Assembly: GCF_002812705.1 (NCBI RefSeq)
Contig: NZ_CP025030.1
Location: 2,790,001-2,854,000, forward strand
Source of the DNA: Achromobacter spanius
Lineage (GTDB): Bacteria; Pseudomonadota; Gammaproteobacteria; Burkholderiales; Burkholderiaceae_B
Direction: 5' to 3'
Length of the DNA stretch: 64,000 nt
Positions 44,376 through 55,013 of the stretch are shown piece by piece. The translations under genes were made by a program, and so were the position numbers. How positions within the stretch are numbered: the first letter of the stretch is position 1; each line of letters starts with the position of its first letter. Below the pieces are notes generated by a model that worked only from the letters and a program-made list of their open reading frames with translations, had not been told where the DNA came from and did not search any database.

Positions 44376-45455
44376 ATGACATATAAGTTTCGTATCGGCC
44401 TGCGGCCGCAGTGGACCTTGGGCGGGGGTGACGACACGTCGCCCGTGCCTTTGCAAGACATGCTTGCGCTGCTTGCCGCCATTGACGCCACCGGCAATAT
44501 CTCGGGCGCTTGCCGCGCCTGCGGGCTGTCGTATCGGCATGCCTGGGGCGTGCTGCGCCGGTTCGAAACCACCTTCGGCACCCAGTTGCTGATCACGAAT
44601 CGGCGCCAGGGCACGCAACTGTCGCCGTTCGCGCAGCGCCTGCTGTGGGCCAACCGCCGCATCGAGGCGCGCTTGATGCCCACGCTGGACAGCATGGCGT
44701 CGGAATTACAGGAAGAGCTGGAACGGCTGCTGCCCGAAAGCGGCCCGCATCTGCGGCTGCACGCCAGCCACGGCTTCGCGGTGGAATCGCTGATGCAGCA
44801 CATGGGCGACCGAAAACCCGGGCTGGAACTGCGTTATCGCACCGCGATCGAGGCGTTGGCCTCGTTGGAGCGCCATGAGTGCGACCTGGCCGGGTTTCAG
44901 GTGCCGCTGGGCGATTTTGAGTCGCCCATCATGGAGCGCTATGCGCAGTGGCTGCACGCCGACGACTACCTGCTGATCCATCTGGCCGTGCGCAATACCG
45001 GCCTGTTTGTCACGGCCGGCAACCCTAAGCAGATCCGTGGCATGGCCGACCTGGCGCGTCAGGACGTGCGCTTCGTGAACCGCCAGATCGGGTCCAGCAC
45101 CCGCTACCTGGTGGGTCTGATGCTGCAACGCGCCGGGGTGTCCATCGGCGAGGTCCAGGGCTACGAAACCAATGAATTCACGCACATGGCCATTGCCGCG
45201 CACATTGCCAGCGGCATGGCGGACACGGGTGTGGGGGTAGAGACGGCCGCCTGCCGGTTCGGGCTGGACTTCATTCCGCTGGTGCGCGAACGCTACTTCT
45301 TCGCCATCCGCAAGTCGTCGCTGGAGACGCCCGCCATGCAGGACCTGCTGTCCATCATGCGCAGCGCCGATTACGTGGGCTATGTGGGGCAACTGGTGGG
45401 CTACGACGCCCAGGACACCGGCCGTTTGCAAACCCTGGAAGAGGCTTTCGCGTAG
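44376..45455 (+). CDS. ModE-like N-terminal HTH / PBP-like domain regulator of fds
   Basis: This 359-residue regulator has an N-terminal LysR/ModE-type helix-turn-helix (LLAAIDATGNISGACRACGLSYRHAWGVLRRFETTFGTQLL). A PBP-like substrate-binding domain follows, including PKQIRGMADLARQDVRFVNRQIGSSTRYLVGLML and ETNEFTHMAIAAHIASGMADTGVGVE. This domain is also seen fused to molybdenum-related regulators. Divergence from fdsG recalls FdsR of Cupriavidus. The ligand may be formate, molybdate or a cofactor; this is inference. ATG 44376 is preferred over TTG 44331. Confidence 0.82.
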   Translation: MTYKFRIGLRPQWTLGGGDDTSPVPLQDMLALLAAIDATGNISGACRACGLSYRHAWGVLRRFETTFGTQLLITNRRQGTQLSPFAQRLLWANRRIEARLMPTLDSMASELQEELERLLPESGPHLRLHASHGFAVESLMQHMGDRKPGLELRYRTAIEALASLERHECDLAGFQVPLGDFESPIMERYAQWLHADDYLLIHLAVRNTGLFVTAGNPKQIRGMADLARQDVRFVNRQIGSSTRYLVGLMLQRAGVSIGEVQGYETNEFTHMAIAAHIASGMADTGVGVETAACRFGLDFIPLVRERYFFAIRKSSLETPAMQDLLSIMRSADYVGYVGQLVGYDAQDTGRLQTLEEAFA

Positions 45456-45497
45456 GCGGGGCCGCCCGGACCCTGGCCGCCGATATATGATCGCCCC

Positions 45498-46641
<1,144 letters not shown>

Positions 46642-46649
<8 letters not shown>

Positions 46650-47301
46650 CCAGCCTTTGCCGTTAGCCTCGGCACGCATTGCCGGGTTGATCCTGGCGGG
46701 CGGGCAGGGCGCGCGCATGGCCCATCAGGACAAGGGCCTGGTCTTGTTGCACGGCGCGCCCATGGTGGCGCACGTGGCGCGCCGGCTGGCGCCGCAGGTG
46801 GGCCGGCTGATCATCAGCGCCAACCGGCATGCCGAACGTTATGCGCAATACGGAACGGTGGTGGCGGACGGCGAGCCCGCGCTGGGCGACTTTCAAGGCC
46901 CGCTGGTGGGCGTGGCGGCGGGGTTGGCCGCTGCTTTAAACGCAGGTTCGGCTGTTGCTTCAACTGCTGACGACGACTGGCTGGTAGCCGTGCCGTGCGA
47001 CACGCCCTTCCTGCCGGCCGATCTGGCGGCGCGGCTGATTGCCGAGGCGGCTTCCGCCCAGGCCCCGCTGGCCTATGCCATGGCAGGCGGCCAACGCCAT
47101 GCCGCCTGCATGGCGTTGCGCCTATCGCTGCTGCCAGACCTGCGCGCCTATCTGCTGGCGGGCGACCGCAAGGTGGGCTTGTGGCAGGCCCGCGTTGGCG
47201 GCGTGGCGGCGTGTTTTGACGACGCGCCAGACGCCTTCATGAACGTGAATACGCCCGAAGAACTGGCAGCTGCTGAACGCTACGTCGGCTTCGCCAGCTA
47301 A
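46642..47301 (+). CDS. mobA: Molybdenum cofactor guanylyltransferase MobA
   Basis: This 219-residue enzyme attaches GMP to molybdopterin to give the guanine dinucleotide form used by FdsA. It has the nucleotide loop [32 protein letters not shown] and the acidic [11 protein letters not shown]. The end [17 protein letters not shown]...NVNTPEEL fits the family. It starts with GTG overlapping the moaA end by 8 nt. It converges with moeA. Confidence 0.93.
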
Positions 47302-47324
47302 GTCAGCGACACCGGCTACACCAG

Positions 47325-48530
47325 CTACGCCAGCCAGTGCCGCATGTCGTAGTAGGGCACGCGGTCGCCGTCATTGACCAACACATCAGCCGGCAAGCGC
47401 GCCAGCCCTGTTGCCCAGGGCATGGAACTGATCACCCCCGACCCTTGATGGCCATACGGCACGAGCTCGGCGGTGCCGTCTTTCGCCACGCGGCGCTGCA
47501 CGCGCAGGAATTCCTCCCGCCCGTCCTGGCGCGGATGGTCGGTGCGCAGCGGCAACAGGTTGACGGGCGGGAAGATGTCTTCGCGGCCTTGCATGCGCCG
47601 CACCAGCGGCGATACCAGCATGGCGAAGACCGCATAGGCCGATACCGGATTGCCGGGCAGGCTGACCACGGGCTTGCCGCCGATCTGGGCCAGCGCCACC
47701 GGCTTGCCGGGCTTCATGCGGACTTTCCACAGCGATAGCTCGCCGCCCAAGGTAGCCAGGGCGGGCTTGACCAGATCACGTTCGCCCACCGACACCCCGC
47801 CCACGCTCAACACCAGATCGCAATCAGCCAGCAAGGTCTTGAACGCGGCCAGCAGTTCTTCTTCGGTGTCGCGCGCATGCAGCACGTGCACGGGGACGGC
47901 GCCCAGGCCGCGCGCCAGCGCGGCCAGCATGGGGCCGTTGGAGTTGTAGATCTGTTCCGGCGCGCGCGGCGTGCCGGGCGGCACGAGCTCGTCGCCCGTG
48001 GTCAGGATGCCCACGCGCAACCGGCCCATCACCGGCACGGTGGCCAGCCCTTGCGAGGCCAGCAGCGCCACATGCGCGGCTTGCAGCATGGCGCCGGCCG
48101 CCAGCAAGGGGGCGCCGGCCATCGTGTCTTCACCCCGGCGGCGAATGTGCTGGCCGGGGGCGGGCGCGCGCGTGATCTCTACCTGGTTGTCGGCTTCGAC
48201 CGCGTCTTCCTGCATGACGACGGTGTCCGCGCCATCGGGAATCAGGCTACCGGTAAACAGGCGGATGGCGTGGCCGGGCTTGAGCGGCTCGGGCACGTCG
48301 CCCGCGTAGCAGCGCTGCTGGATGGGCAGGCGGGCGCCGGCGCGCCAGTCGGCCACGCGCAGCGCGTAGCCGTCCATGGCGCTGTTGTCGGCCGGCGGAA
48401 TATCCACCGTGGCTTGCAGGTCGGTCGCCAGCACGCGGCCGGCAACCTCATTCAGTTCAATTTCTTCGCGGCGTTGCAGCGGCCCGGCCGCATTGGCCAG
48501 CAGGGTCTGGGCGTGATCAAAATCCAGCAT
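47325..48530 (-). CDS. moeA: Molybdopterin molybdenumtransferase MoeA
   Basis: This is a 401-residue enzyme that inserts molybdate into adenylated molybdopterin. Motifs seen are PPADNSAMDGYALR near residue 45, LFTGSLIPDGADTVVMQED, GILTTGDELVPPG, SVGGVSVGERDLVKPAL and SLPGNPVSAYAVF. It is the last gene of the moaC-moaD-moaE-moaB-moeA run and starts 3 nt after moaB. Confidence 0.95.
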   Translation of the reverse strand: MLDFDHAQTLLANAAGPLQRREEIELNEVAGRVLATDLQATVDIPPADNSAMDGYALRVADWRAGARLPIQQRCYAGDVPEPLKPGHAIRLFTGSLIPDGADTVVMQEDAVEADNQVEITRAPAPGQHIRRRGEDTMAGAPLLAAGAMLQAAHVALLASQGLATVPVMGRLRVGILTTGDELVPPGTPRAPEQIYNSNGPMLAALARGLGAVPVHVLHARDTEEELLAAFKTLLADCDLVLSVGGVSVGERDLVKPALATLGGELSLWKVRMKPGKPVALAQIGGKPVVSLPGNPVSAYAVFAMLVSPLVRRMQGREDIFPPVNLLPLRTDHPRQDGREEFLRVQRRVAKDGTAELVPYGHQGSGVISSMPWATGLARLPADVLVNDGDRVPYYDMRHWLA

Positions 48531-48533
48531 GGG

Positions 48534-49055
48534 TCAGTGGTCTTCTTTTTGGGGCTTGAAGTGCGAAGCGAAGTTGCACGGGCGGTGCCTGCTGTCGAGC
48601 TGCTCGCGCAGGATCTGCGCCCAGGCCGTTTCGCAGGCGTTGTTCGAGCCGGGCAGGCAGAAGATCAGCGTCTGGTTGGCCGAGCCCGCGAACGCGCGCG
48701 ACTGGATCGTGGAGCTGCCGATCTCTGTGTAGGAGATCTGGCGGAACAGTTCGCCAAAGCCGGGTATCTCGCGATCGAGCAGGGGCAGGATCGCCTCGGG
48801 CGTGTGGTCGCGATGCGAAAAGCCCGTGCCGCCGGTGGTCAGGATGATCTGCACCTCGGGGTCGGCGATCCAGTCGCTGATGATGCGGCGGATTTGGTAG
48901 ATGTCGTCGCGGACGATGTCGCGGCGTACGCACTCGTGGCCCGCATGCGCCAGGCTGTGGGCCAGCAGGTTGCCGGAGGTGTCGTCGCCCGCGCTGCGGG
49001 TGTCGCTGACCGTCAGCACGGCGCAGGCCAGCGAGACGGGAATTTCTTCGCTCAT
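48534..49055 (-). CDS. moaB: Molybdenum cofactor biosynthesis protein MoaB (adenylyltransferase)
   Basis: This 173-residue MoaB/MogA-type protein activates molybdopterin by adenylation before MoeA acts. It has AVLTVSDTRSAGDDTSGN, ILTTGGTGFSHRDHTPEAI and FCLPGSNNACETAW. It overlaps moaE by 4 nt and is followed by moeA after 3 nt, so the two steps are encoded side by side. Confidence 0.92.
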   Translation of the reverse strand: MSEEIPVSLACAVLTVSDTRSAGDDTSGNLLAHSLAHAGHECVRRDIVRDDIYQIRRIISDWIADPEVQIILTTGGTGFSHRDHTPEAILPLLDREIPGFGELFRQISYTEIGSSTIQSRAFAGSANQTLIFCLPGSNNACETAWAQILREQLDSRHRPCNFASHFKPQKEDH

Positions 49056-49543
49056 GGGCGTTCCTTGGTGGGGGCGGTGTCTTCATCCCAGGCGTCGGTA
49101 CGGTCCTGGTCGGCCTGGCGTTGTTCTACCCAGAAGCTGCGGCCGCCTGCCAGCGTTTCGCGCTTCCAGAAGGGGGCGCGGGTTTTCAGCGCGTCGATGA
49201 TGTATTCGCAGCCGCGGAAGGCGTCGCCCCGGTGGGCGCTGGCGGCCGCCACGAACACGATCTGCGCGTTGCGCGAGAGCGCGCCCACGCGGTGCACGAT
49301 GACTGTGCCGTCCAGCTTCCAGCGCTGGCGGGCGGTGTCGGCAATGGCTTCAAGCTCGCGCTCGCACATGCCGGGATAGTGTTCAAGATAGAGCGTGTCG
49401 GTGGGTGCATCGGGCGCGTAGTCGCGCACATAGCCCACGAAGGTGACGATGCCGCCTACACCGGACCCGGCGTTTTCACGCAGCGCGGCCGTCAGGGCGG
49501 CGGCGTCGAAATCGGCTTCCTGGACGCTGATCATGGCGTTCAA
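49052..49543 (-). CDS. moaE: Molybdopterin synthase catalytic subunit MoaE
   Basis: This 163-residue large subunit of molybdopterin synthase shows GGIVTFVGYVRDY, LEHYPGMCERELEAIADTA, VHRVGALSRN and AFRGCEYIIDALKTRAPFWKRE (with the active-site Lys residues). It overlaps moaD by 4 nt and moaB by 4 nt, ensuring matched amounts of the two synthase subunits. Confidence 0.94.
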   Translation of the reverse strand: MNAMISVQEADFDAAALTAALRENAGSGVGGIVTFVGYVRDYAPDAPTDTLYLEHYPGMCERELEAIADTARQRWKLDGTVIVHRVGALSRNAQIVFVAAASAHRGDAFRGCEYIIDALKTRAPFWKRETLAGGRSFWVEQRQADQDRTDAWDEDTAPTKERP

Positions 49544-49791
49544 CCTCCGGTGACGGGTTCAAACACGGCGACTTCGTCGCCCGGGCGGATCGGCGCCGTC
49601 GGCTTGGAGTGGGTTTGGTTGATGGCCAGCTTCAAGCGCGCCGCGGGGGCCAGCTGGGGATACCGTTCGCCCAGCGCGGCCAGCAGTTCGGCGCCGGTGG
49701 ATTCGCCATCCAGCGGCCAGTCTTCGCCGCGCTTGCCGACCAGTTCGGCCACGCGGGCGAAGTACAGCAGATTAATCGTTGCGCCATTCAC
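49540..49791 (-). CDS. moaD: Molybdopterin synthase sulfur carrier MoaD
   Basis: This is an 83-residue ubiquitin-like protein starting INLLYFARVAELVGKRGE and ending VFEPVTGG. The terminal Gly-Gly is the site that becomes a thiocarboxylate. It starts 20 nt inside the moaC gene and overlaps moaE by 4 nt. Confidence 0.94.
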   Translation of the reverse strand: MNGATINLLYFARVAELVGKRGEDWPLDGESTGAELLAALGERYPQLAPAARLKLAINQTHSKPTAPIRPGDEVAVFEPVTGG

Positions 49792-50260
49792 CGCTTTTTC
49801 CTCCGGCCTTGTACTTAAGGCGTACTTGTTCGACCACGATGCCTTTGTCGGCGGCCTTGCACATGTCGTAGATGGTCAGCGCGGCCACGCTGCACGCCAT
49901 CATGGCTTCCATTTCCACGCCCGTCTTGTAGCTGGTGCGGCAAGTGGCCTGGATGTCGATGCGATGCGCGGCGTCGTCCAGCGCGAAGTCCACGCCCACG
50001 AACGCCAGCGGCAGGCTGTGGCAAAGCGGGATCAGTTCCGCGCAGCGCTTGGCGGCCAGCACGGCGGCCACGCGCGCGGTGTTGAGCACTTCACCCTTGC
50101 CCTGGCCCGGCTGCGTCAACAGGCCGTAGGCCACGGCATTCATGCGCACGCTGGCCACGGCGATCGCCACGCGCTCGGTGTCCGACTTGGCGATGACGTC
50201 AACCATGCGCACCTGGCCGGCTTCGTCCAGGTGGCTCAGGGAAGGGGGGGAAGATGACAT
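49772..50260 (-). CDS. moaC: Cyclic pyranopterin monophosphate synthase MoaC
   Basis: This 162-residue enzyme acts directly after MoaA. It has VRMVDVIAKSDTERVA, AAKRCAELIPLCHSLPLAFVGVDF, TGVEMEAMMACSVAALTIYDMCKAADKG and the C-terminal KAGGKSGEW. It is first in the minus-strand moa run. A long run of G codons near the start (SSPPSL) makes ATG 50260 slightly uncertain. Confidence 0.95.
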   Translation of the reverse strand: MSSSPPSLSHLDEAGQVRMVDVIAKSDTERVAIAVASVRMNAVAYGLLTQPGQGKGEVLNTARVAAVLAAKRCAELIPLCHSLPLAFVGVDFALDDAAHRIDIQATCRTSYKTGVEMEAMMACSVAALTIYDMCKAADKGIVVEQVRLKYKAGGKSGEWRND

Positions 50261-50399
50261 TGGGAATCGGGATCGAGAATTGTTAATGTTTGAAAACTGC
50301 CGCGCCAGCGAGCCGGGCGGGGACGTGGTTCCGCCTATGATAGACGAGCCCTAACCAGGGCGCGATAATCGCCATCAACTCGTATCAGGAGAACTCGCG

Positions 50400-53300
50400 A
50401 TGCCCTTGCGGCGCCCCAAGTTTCGGTTCACCCGGCGCGCCGGCAAAATCCTACTGGGCCTTGTGGCGGTCGCGCTGATCCTCTGCGGCATTGCCGCCTG
50501 GCAAGTGCCGAAGGTCTTGCACAACGTGCTGACCACCGACGTCGCCAAGATGATCGGCCGCGATGTTTCCGTGGGCAAGATCAGCTTCAACCCCTTCACG
50601 CTGACGGTGCGCGCCCGCGACCTTGCCGTGGCGCAACCCGGGTCGCAGACCCCGCTGCTGACCTTGGCCGAACTGGATGCCAGCGCCGCCTGGAGCTCCC
50701 TGTTCTGGTTCGCGCCCGTCGTCGACCGCTTGACGCTGCGCGAGCCCAGCATTGCCATCGTGCGTGAAGACGTCACGCGCTTCAATTTTTCTGACATCCA
50801 GCAACGCGTCGCGGACATGGCGGCGGCCAAGCCTGAAGAACCGCCCGAACCCGACGCCGGCCTGCCGCGTTTTTCGCTGAACAACATGGTCATCGAAGGC
50901 GGGTCCATCACGCTGGATGACAAGGTCACCGGACGCAAGCAGGTAGTGGATGAACTGGGCCTGGGCGTGCCGTTCATTTCCAACTTCGGCTACGCCACCG
51001 ACATCGACGTGCAGCCTCGGCTGCACCTGCGCATCAACGGCAGCCCGTTCGACCTGACCGGCGTGGCGCGCCCGTTCGACAAGGTGCCGTCGTCTACCCT
51101 GCGCGTGGCCTTCAATGGCTTGCAGCTTGAAAAGTGGGCGGACGTCTGGCCGATGCCGCTGCCCTTCAAGCTGGAAAGCGCGCTGCTGGATTCCAACCTG
51201 CAAGTGGTGTTTGAACAGCCCAAGGACGCCGCGCCCAAGATTCGCGTGGTGGGCGATCTGGGGCTGCGCCGGTTTGACCTGCGCGACACCAACGGCGACC
51301 CCCTGGCTGCCTGGAGCGCGCTGACCGTCACCCGCCTGGAACTGGAACCCATCGCGCGCCAGGCTTATGTAGGCGAGATCGGCCTGTGGGCGCCGCAGGT
51401 CCATGTGCGGCGCTACGCCAATGAACACCTGAACTGGCAGGACGTCGTTGTCAAACTGAAGGCGCTGGCGGGCGTGGCGCCCACCGAGACGCCAGTAGCC
51501 GACAAGCTGCGCCGCGACATGGGGCTGAAGGACAAGCCGAAACCCGACGCTGCCGAACCCGCTCCTGATGCCACGCCAGCCACGCCGTCGCCCGCAGCTT
51601 CGGCGCCGGCCACCCCGGGTGTTGCCCCCCCAGGTACTGCCACCCCCGCGCCTGCCCCCACCCCGGACTCGTCGGACTGGAAAGTCACGCTGGACGCCTT
51701 CAACCTGCACGAAGGCGAGCTCACCCTGACCGACGCGATCAGCAAGCTGGACTACGTCGTGACCGGCGTGGGCGCCACCGTTGAAGGCGTGACCATCCCC
51801 GAGGTCAAGGACCAGCCGGTCAACCTGTGGCTGAACGTGGATAACAGCACCGACGGCGGCTGGATCCGCGCCAAGGGGCCGCTGGAGCTGAAACCGCTGT
51901 CGCTGGAACTGGCCGTGCGGATGGGCAACGTTGCCCTGGCGCCCTTGGCCCCGGCTGTGCGCAACGCGGCGCCGATCTTGCTGCTGGATGGCCGTCTAGG
52001 TGCATCCGCCCAGATCCATGTCAGCGAAAAGGCCGGCGCCATCGACGCCTACGCCACGGGTGTCCAGGCCGACCTGACCCAGTTCAAGGCGCGCGACGAG
52101 GCACAGAAGCCCGCGCTGGACATCGCCCTGCAATCGTTGCGCCTGACGGCGGACCGACTGGCCATGGGCCCCGGGAAAAGCAATTTCACCTTGGCGGCCG
52201 CGGGCATCCAGGGCGACGGCGCGCTGAACCTGAAGGGCTCGTTCACGCCGCAGCCGCTGACGCTGTCATCCTCCGTGGACCTCTCTGACCTGAACGTGGC
52301 GCCGTTCGCGCCCTATGCGGCCGGCAGCCTGAACGCCACCGTGCGCGCCATCACGCTGGCGGCCAAGGGCGACGTGGCCTTTGCCGCCGCCACCGGCAAC
52401 GCGCCCATGCGGGTCAACTGGAAGGGCGGCGTCGACATAACCGGCGTCGACCTGCAAGACCGCGTCAACAAGGACGACTTCCTGAACTGGAAGCGCCTGG
52501 CGTTTGCCGGCATGGATGTGTCCGTGGCGGGCGACAAGGTCGCTGCCAAGCTCGGTGACATTGCGCTGGAAGACTTCTATGGCCGCATCCTGCTGAACGC
52601 GCAGGGCCGCTTGAACGTGATGGACCTGGTTGCCGCGCCCGGGCAGGCCGGCGGTTCCATCACGCAAGATACGCAAACGCCGGGCCGGCAAGCGCCCGCC
52701 GCGCCGGTTTCCTCGAATAAAGACGCCAAGAGCGATGCCGGCGCCGCCATGCCCGATATCTCCGTCAACAGCGTCACGCTGTCGCGCGGCCGCATGACGT
52801 TCACCGACCGCTTCGTCAAACCGAACTACGTGGCGGAACTGTCGGCCATCGAGGGCGCGATCTCGGCGGTGTCGTCCACCAACCCGCAGCCCGCCAACGT
52901 GAAGGTGACGGGGCGGGTGTACACCACGGCGCCGCTGTCCATCAGCGGCATCGTGCAGCCATTCGCCAAGTATTTGACGCTGGACCTGAAGGCGTCGGCC
53001 AAGGGCGTGGACCTGCCGCGCTTCAACACCTATTCGGCCAAGTACGTGGGCTACCCGATCAAGCGCGGCAAGCTGTCGGTGGACCTGGAATACAAGATCA
53101 AGAACCGCGCCTTGCAGGCGTCCAACCACGTGGTGCTGAACCAACTGACCTTCGGCGACAAAACCAACAGCCCCGACGCGACCAAGCTGCCGGTGCTGTT
53201 GGCGGTGGCGCTGCTGAAGGACTCGCGCGGCAATATCGACATCAACCTGCCCGTGTCCGGCTCGCTGGACGATCCGGAATTCTCGGTGGGCGGCATCGTG

Positions 53301-53942
53301 GTGCGCGTGTTGCTGAACCTGGTGGTCAAGGCGGTGACCTCGCCGTTCAGCCTGTTGGCCTCGGCCTTCGGGGGCGGTGAAGAACTGTCGTATGTGGAAT
53401 TCGCGCCGGGCAGCGCGGTGCTGACGGAAGATTCCATCCAGCGCATCGACACGCTGACCAAGGCCTTGACCGAGCGCCCCGCGCTGAAGATGGACATCAG
53501 CGGCCGCGCCGATCCCAAGACCGACATGGAAGGCCTGCGCCAAGCGTGGGTGGACGCGCAGATCCGTGCCGCCAAGGCCGCGGACACGGCCCCGCGTGGC
53601 AAAAAGCCGAACCCGGCCGGGGTGCAGGTGTCGGCCGCCGAGCGCGCCAAATACCTGGAAGACGTCTACGACGACACGGACATCAAGGACAAGCCGCGCA
53701 ATTTCGTCGGCATGGCCAAGTCCGTGCCGGCCGAGCAGATGGAATCCATGCTGCGCGGCGTGGCGCCGGTGGGCGACGAGCAATTGCGCCAATTGGCCGA
53801 TGCCCGCGCACAGGCAGTTTATGAGAAGTTGCAAGCCCAGGAAGGACTCGCGGATCGTGTCTTCATCGTTGCGCCGCAGTTGGACGCGGACGGCATCAAG
53901 GACGAGGGGCAACCCTCGCGCGTGGACTTCTCCCTGAAGTGA
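50400..53942 (+). CDS. DUF748/AsmA-like envelope protein with OmpA-like C-terminus
   Basis: This 1180-residue protein has one N-terminal membrane segment (about residues 15-35). A long AsmA/DUF748 region follows (VSVGKISFNPFTLTVRARDLAV, FSLNNMVIEGGSITLDDK, LPVSGSLDDPEFSVGGIVVRVLLNLVVKAVTSPFSLLASAFGG). A Pro/Ala-rich linker lies near residues 378-425. Near residue 1000, VEFAPGSAVLTEDSIQRIDTLTKAL...KMDISGRAD resembles the OmpA peptidoglycan-binding core. AsmA-like proteins are linked to phospholipid transport to the outer membrane; that role here is inference. CAGGAGA precedes the ATG. Confidence 0.85.
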   Translation: MPLRRPKFRFTRRAGKILLGLVAVALILCGIAAWQVPKVLHNVLTTDVAKMIGRDVSVGKISFNPFTLTVRARDLAVAQPGSQTPLLTLAELDASAAWSSLFWFAPVVDRLTLREPSIAIVREDVTRFNFSDIQQRVADMAAAKPEEPPEPDAGLPRFSLNNMVIEGGSITLDDKVTGRKQVVDELGLGVPFISNFGYATDIDVQPRLHLRINGSPFDLTGVARPFDKVPSSTLRVAFNGLQLEKWADVWPMPLPFKLESALLDSNLQVVFEQPKDAAPKIRVVGDLGLRRFDLRDTNGDPLAAWSALTVTRLELEPIARQAYVGEIGLWAPQVHVRRYANEHLNWQDVVVKLKALAGVAPTETPVADKLRRDMGLKDKPKPDAAEPAPDATPATPSPAASAPATPGVAPPGTATPAPAPTPDSSDWKVTLDAFNLHEGELTLTDAISKLDYVVTGVGATVEGVTIPEVKDQPVNLWLNVDNSTDGGWIRAKGPLELKPLSLELAVRMGNVALAPLAPAVRNAAPILLLDGRLGASAQIHVSEKAGAIDAYATGVQADLTQFKARDEAQKPALDIALQSLRLTADRLAMGPGKSNFTLAAAGIQGDGALNLKGSFTPQPLTLSSSVDLSDLNVAPFAPYAAGSLNATVRAITLAAKGDVAFAAATGNAPMRVNWKGGVDITGVDLQDRVNKDDFLNWKRLAFAGMDVSVAGDKVAAKLGDIALEDFYGRILLNAQGRLNVMDLVAAPGQAGGSITQDTQTPGRQAPAAPVSSNKDAKSDAGAAMPDISVNSVTLSRGRMTFTDRFVKPNYVAELSAIEGAISAVSSTNPQPANVKVTGRVYTTAPLSISGIVQPFAKYLTLDLKASAKGVDLPRFNTYSAKYVGYPIKRGKLSVDLEYKIKNRALQASNHVVLNQLTFGDKTNSPDATKLPVLLAVALLKDSRGNIDINLPVSGSLDDPEFSVGGIVVRVLLNLVVKAVTSPFSLLASAFGGGEELSYVEFAPGSAVLTEDSIQRIDTLTKALTERPALKMDISGRADPKTDMEGLRQAWVDAQIRAAKAADTAPRGKKPNPAGVQVSAAERAKYLEDVYDDTDIKDKPRNFVGMAKSVPAEQMESMLRGVAPVGDEQLRQLADARAQAVYEKLQAQEGLADRVFIVAPQLDADGIKDEGQPSRVDFSLK

Positions 53943-54010
53943 ACCCGCTAGGCCGACGACGCGCGCCGCGTGCCGCGTCTTGGACCAGCTTTTTTGCCAG
54001 GAGATTCTTC

Positions 54011-54895
54011 ATGAACGATCAGGACGCGCACTTCGACAGCCTGTTGCCGCCCTTGCGGCTGGACCGTCGGGGCTTCATCGCCACGACGGTCGCGGCGGGC
54101 TTTTCGCTGGCCGCGGGGCCGGCCGTGGCGCAGACCGCCATCGCCACCGACACGAAGGGGCTGACGGCCGGCAAGGTCGACATCCCCACCAAAGACGGCA
54201 AGATGCCGGCCTATCGCGCGGCACCGGAAGGCAAGAAGAACCTGCCCACCGTGCTGGTCGTGTCCGAGATTTTCGGCGTGCATGAATACATCCAGGACGT
54301 GTGCCGGCGCCTGGCGCACCTGGGCTACATGGCCATTGCGCCGGAACTCTACGCGCGCCAGGGCGACCCATCCAAATACACCGAAATCCCGAAGCTGCTG
54401 GCCGAGGTCGTGAGCAAAGTGCCCGACCTTCAGGTGCAGAACGACCTGGACGCCACCGCGACGTGGGCGGCGGCCAATGGCGGCAACCCCGACAAGCTGG
54501 GCATCGTGGGCTTTTGCTGGGGCGGCCGCCAGGTCTGGCTGTATGCGGCCCACAACCCCAAGTTGAAAGCCGGTGCGGCGTTCTACGGCCAACTGGCCGG
54601 CGAACCCACCGACCTCAAGCCCAAGTCGGCCTTGAGCCTGGTTAACGACCTGAAAGCGCCGGTGCTGGGCGCGTATGGCGGCAAGGACGCGGGCATTCCG
54701 CTGACGGACGTCGACCGCATGCGCGTCGAACTGGCGAAAGGCTCGGCGGCGGCGAAGGCCTCACGGATCGATGTGTACCCCGAAGCGCCGCATGCGTTCC
54801 ATGCGGATTACCGTCCGTCGTACCGCAGGCCGGAGGCCGAGCAGGCCTGGACCCGGATGCTGGATTGGTTCAAGCAGAACGGACTGGCGGCGTAG
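54011..54895 (+). CDS. Tat-exported dienelactone hydrolase family protein
   Basis: This is a 294-residue alpha/beta hydrolase. A twin-arginine signal (LDRRGFIATTVAAGFSLAAGPAVAQ) precedes a DLH domain with Glu in SEIFGVHEYI, the nucleophile Cys169 in GFCWGGR, Asp in GGKDAGI and His in PHAFHADYR, the usual DLH set. ATG 54011 is preceded by AGGAGA. The substrate is unknown; periplasmic DLH-like proteins are common. The last 22 nt, including the stop codon, begin a 45-nt tandem repeat. Confidence 0.88.
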   Translation: MNDQDAHFDSLLPPLRLDRRGFIATTVAAGFSLAAGPAVAQTAIATDTKGLTAGKVDIPTKDGKMPAYRAAPEGKKNLPTVLVVSEIFGVHEYIQDVCRRLAHLGYMAIAPELYARQGDPSKYTEIPKLLAEVVSKVPDLQVQNDLDATATWAAANGGNPDKLGIVGFCWGGRQVWLYAAHNPKLKAGAAFYGQLAGEPTDLKPKSALSLVNDLKAPVLGAYGGKDAGIPLTDVDRMRVELAKGSAAAKASRIDVYPEAPHAFHADYRPSYRRPEAEQAWTRMLDWFKQNGLAA

Positions 54896-54985
54896 ACGGA
54901 GTCGGGTTTGGACATCGGGCAGAACGGGCTGACGGCGTGGACGGAGTCTTCACCGGACATCAGGCAGAAGGGCGGGCGAGGGCCA
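54874..54985 (+). repeat. 45-nt tandem duplication of the dienelactone hydrolase gene tail
   Basis: Units 54874-54918 and 54919-54963 are each 45 nt and agree at 35 of 45 positions. A partial third unit follows. Copy one contains the stop codon GTAGAC; copy two reads GTGGAC at that place and stays open. Confidence 0.8.
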
Positions 54986-55013
54986 GGGAACCTATCAGGT
55001 CACTGCCGGGCAC

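Noticed and set aside
50261..50399. Moco riboswitch before moaC
   Set aside because: I could not find the conserved stem and loop layout of the moa RNA motif. The gap is only about 140 nt and shared by two divergent genes.
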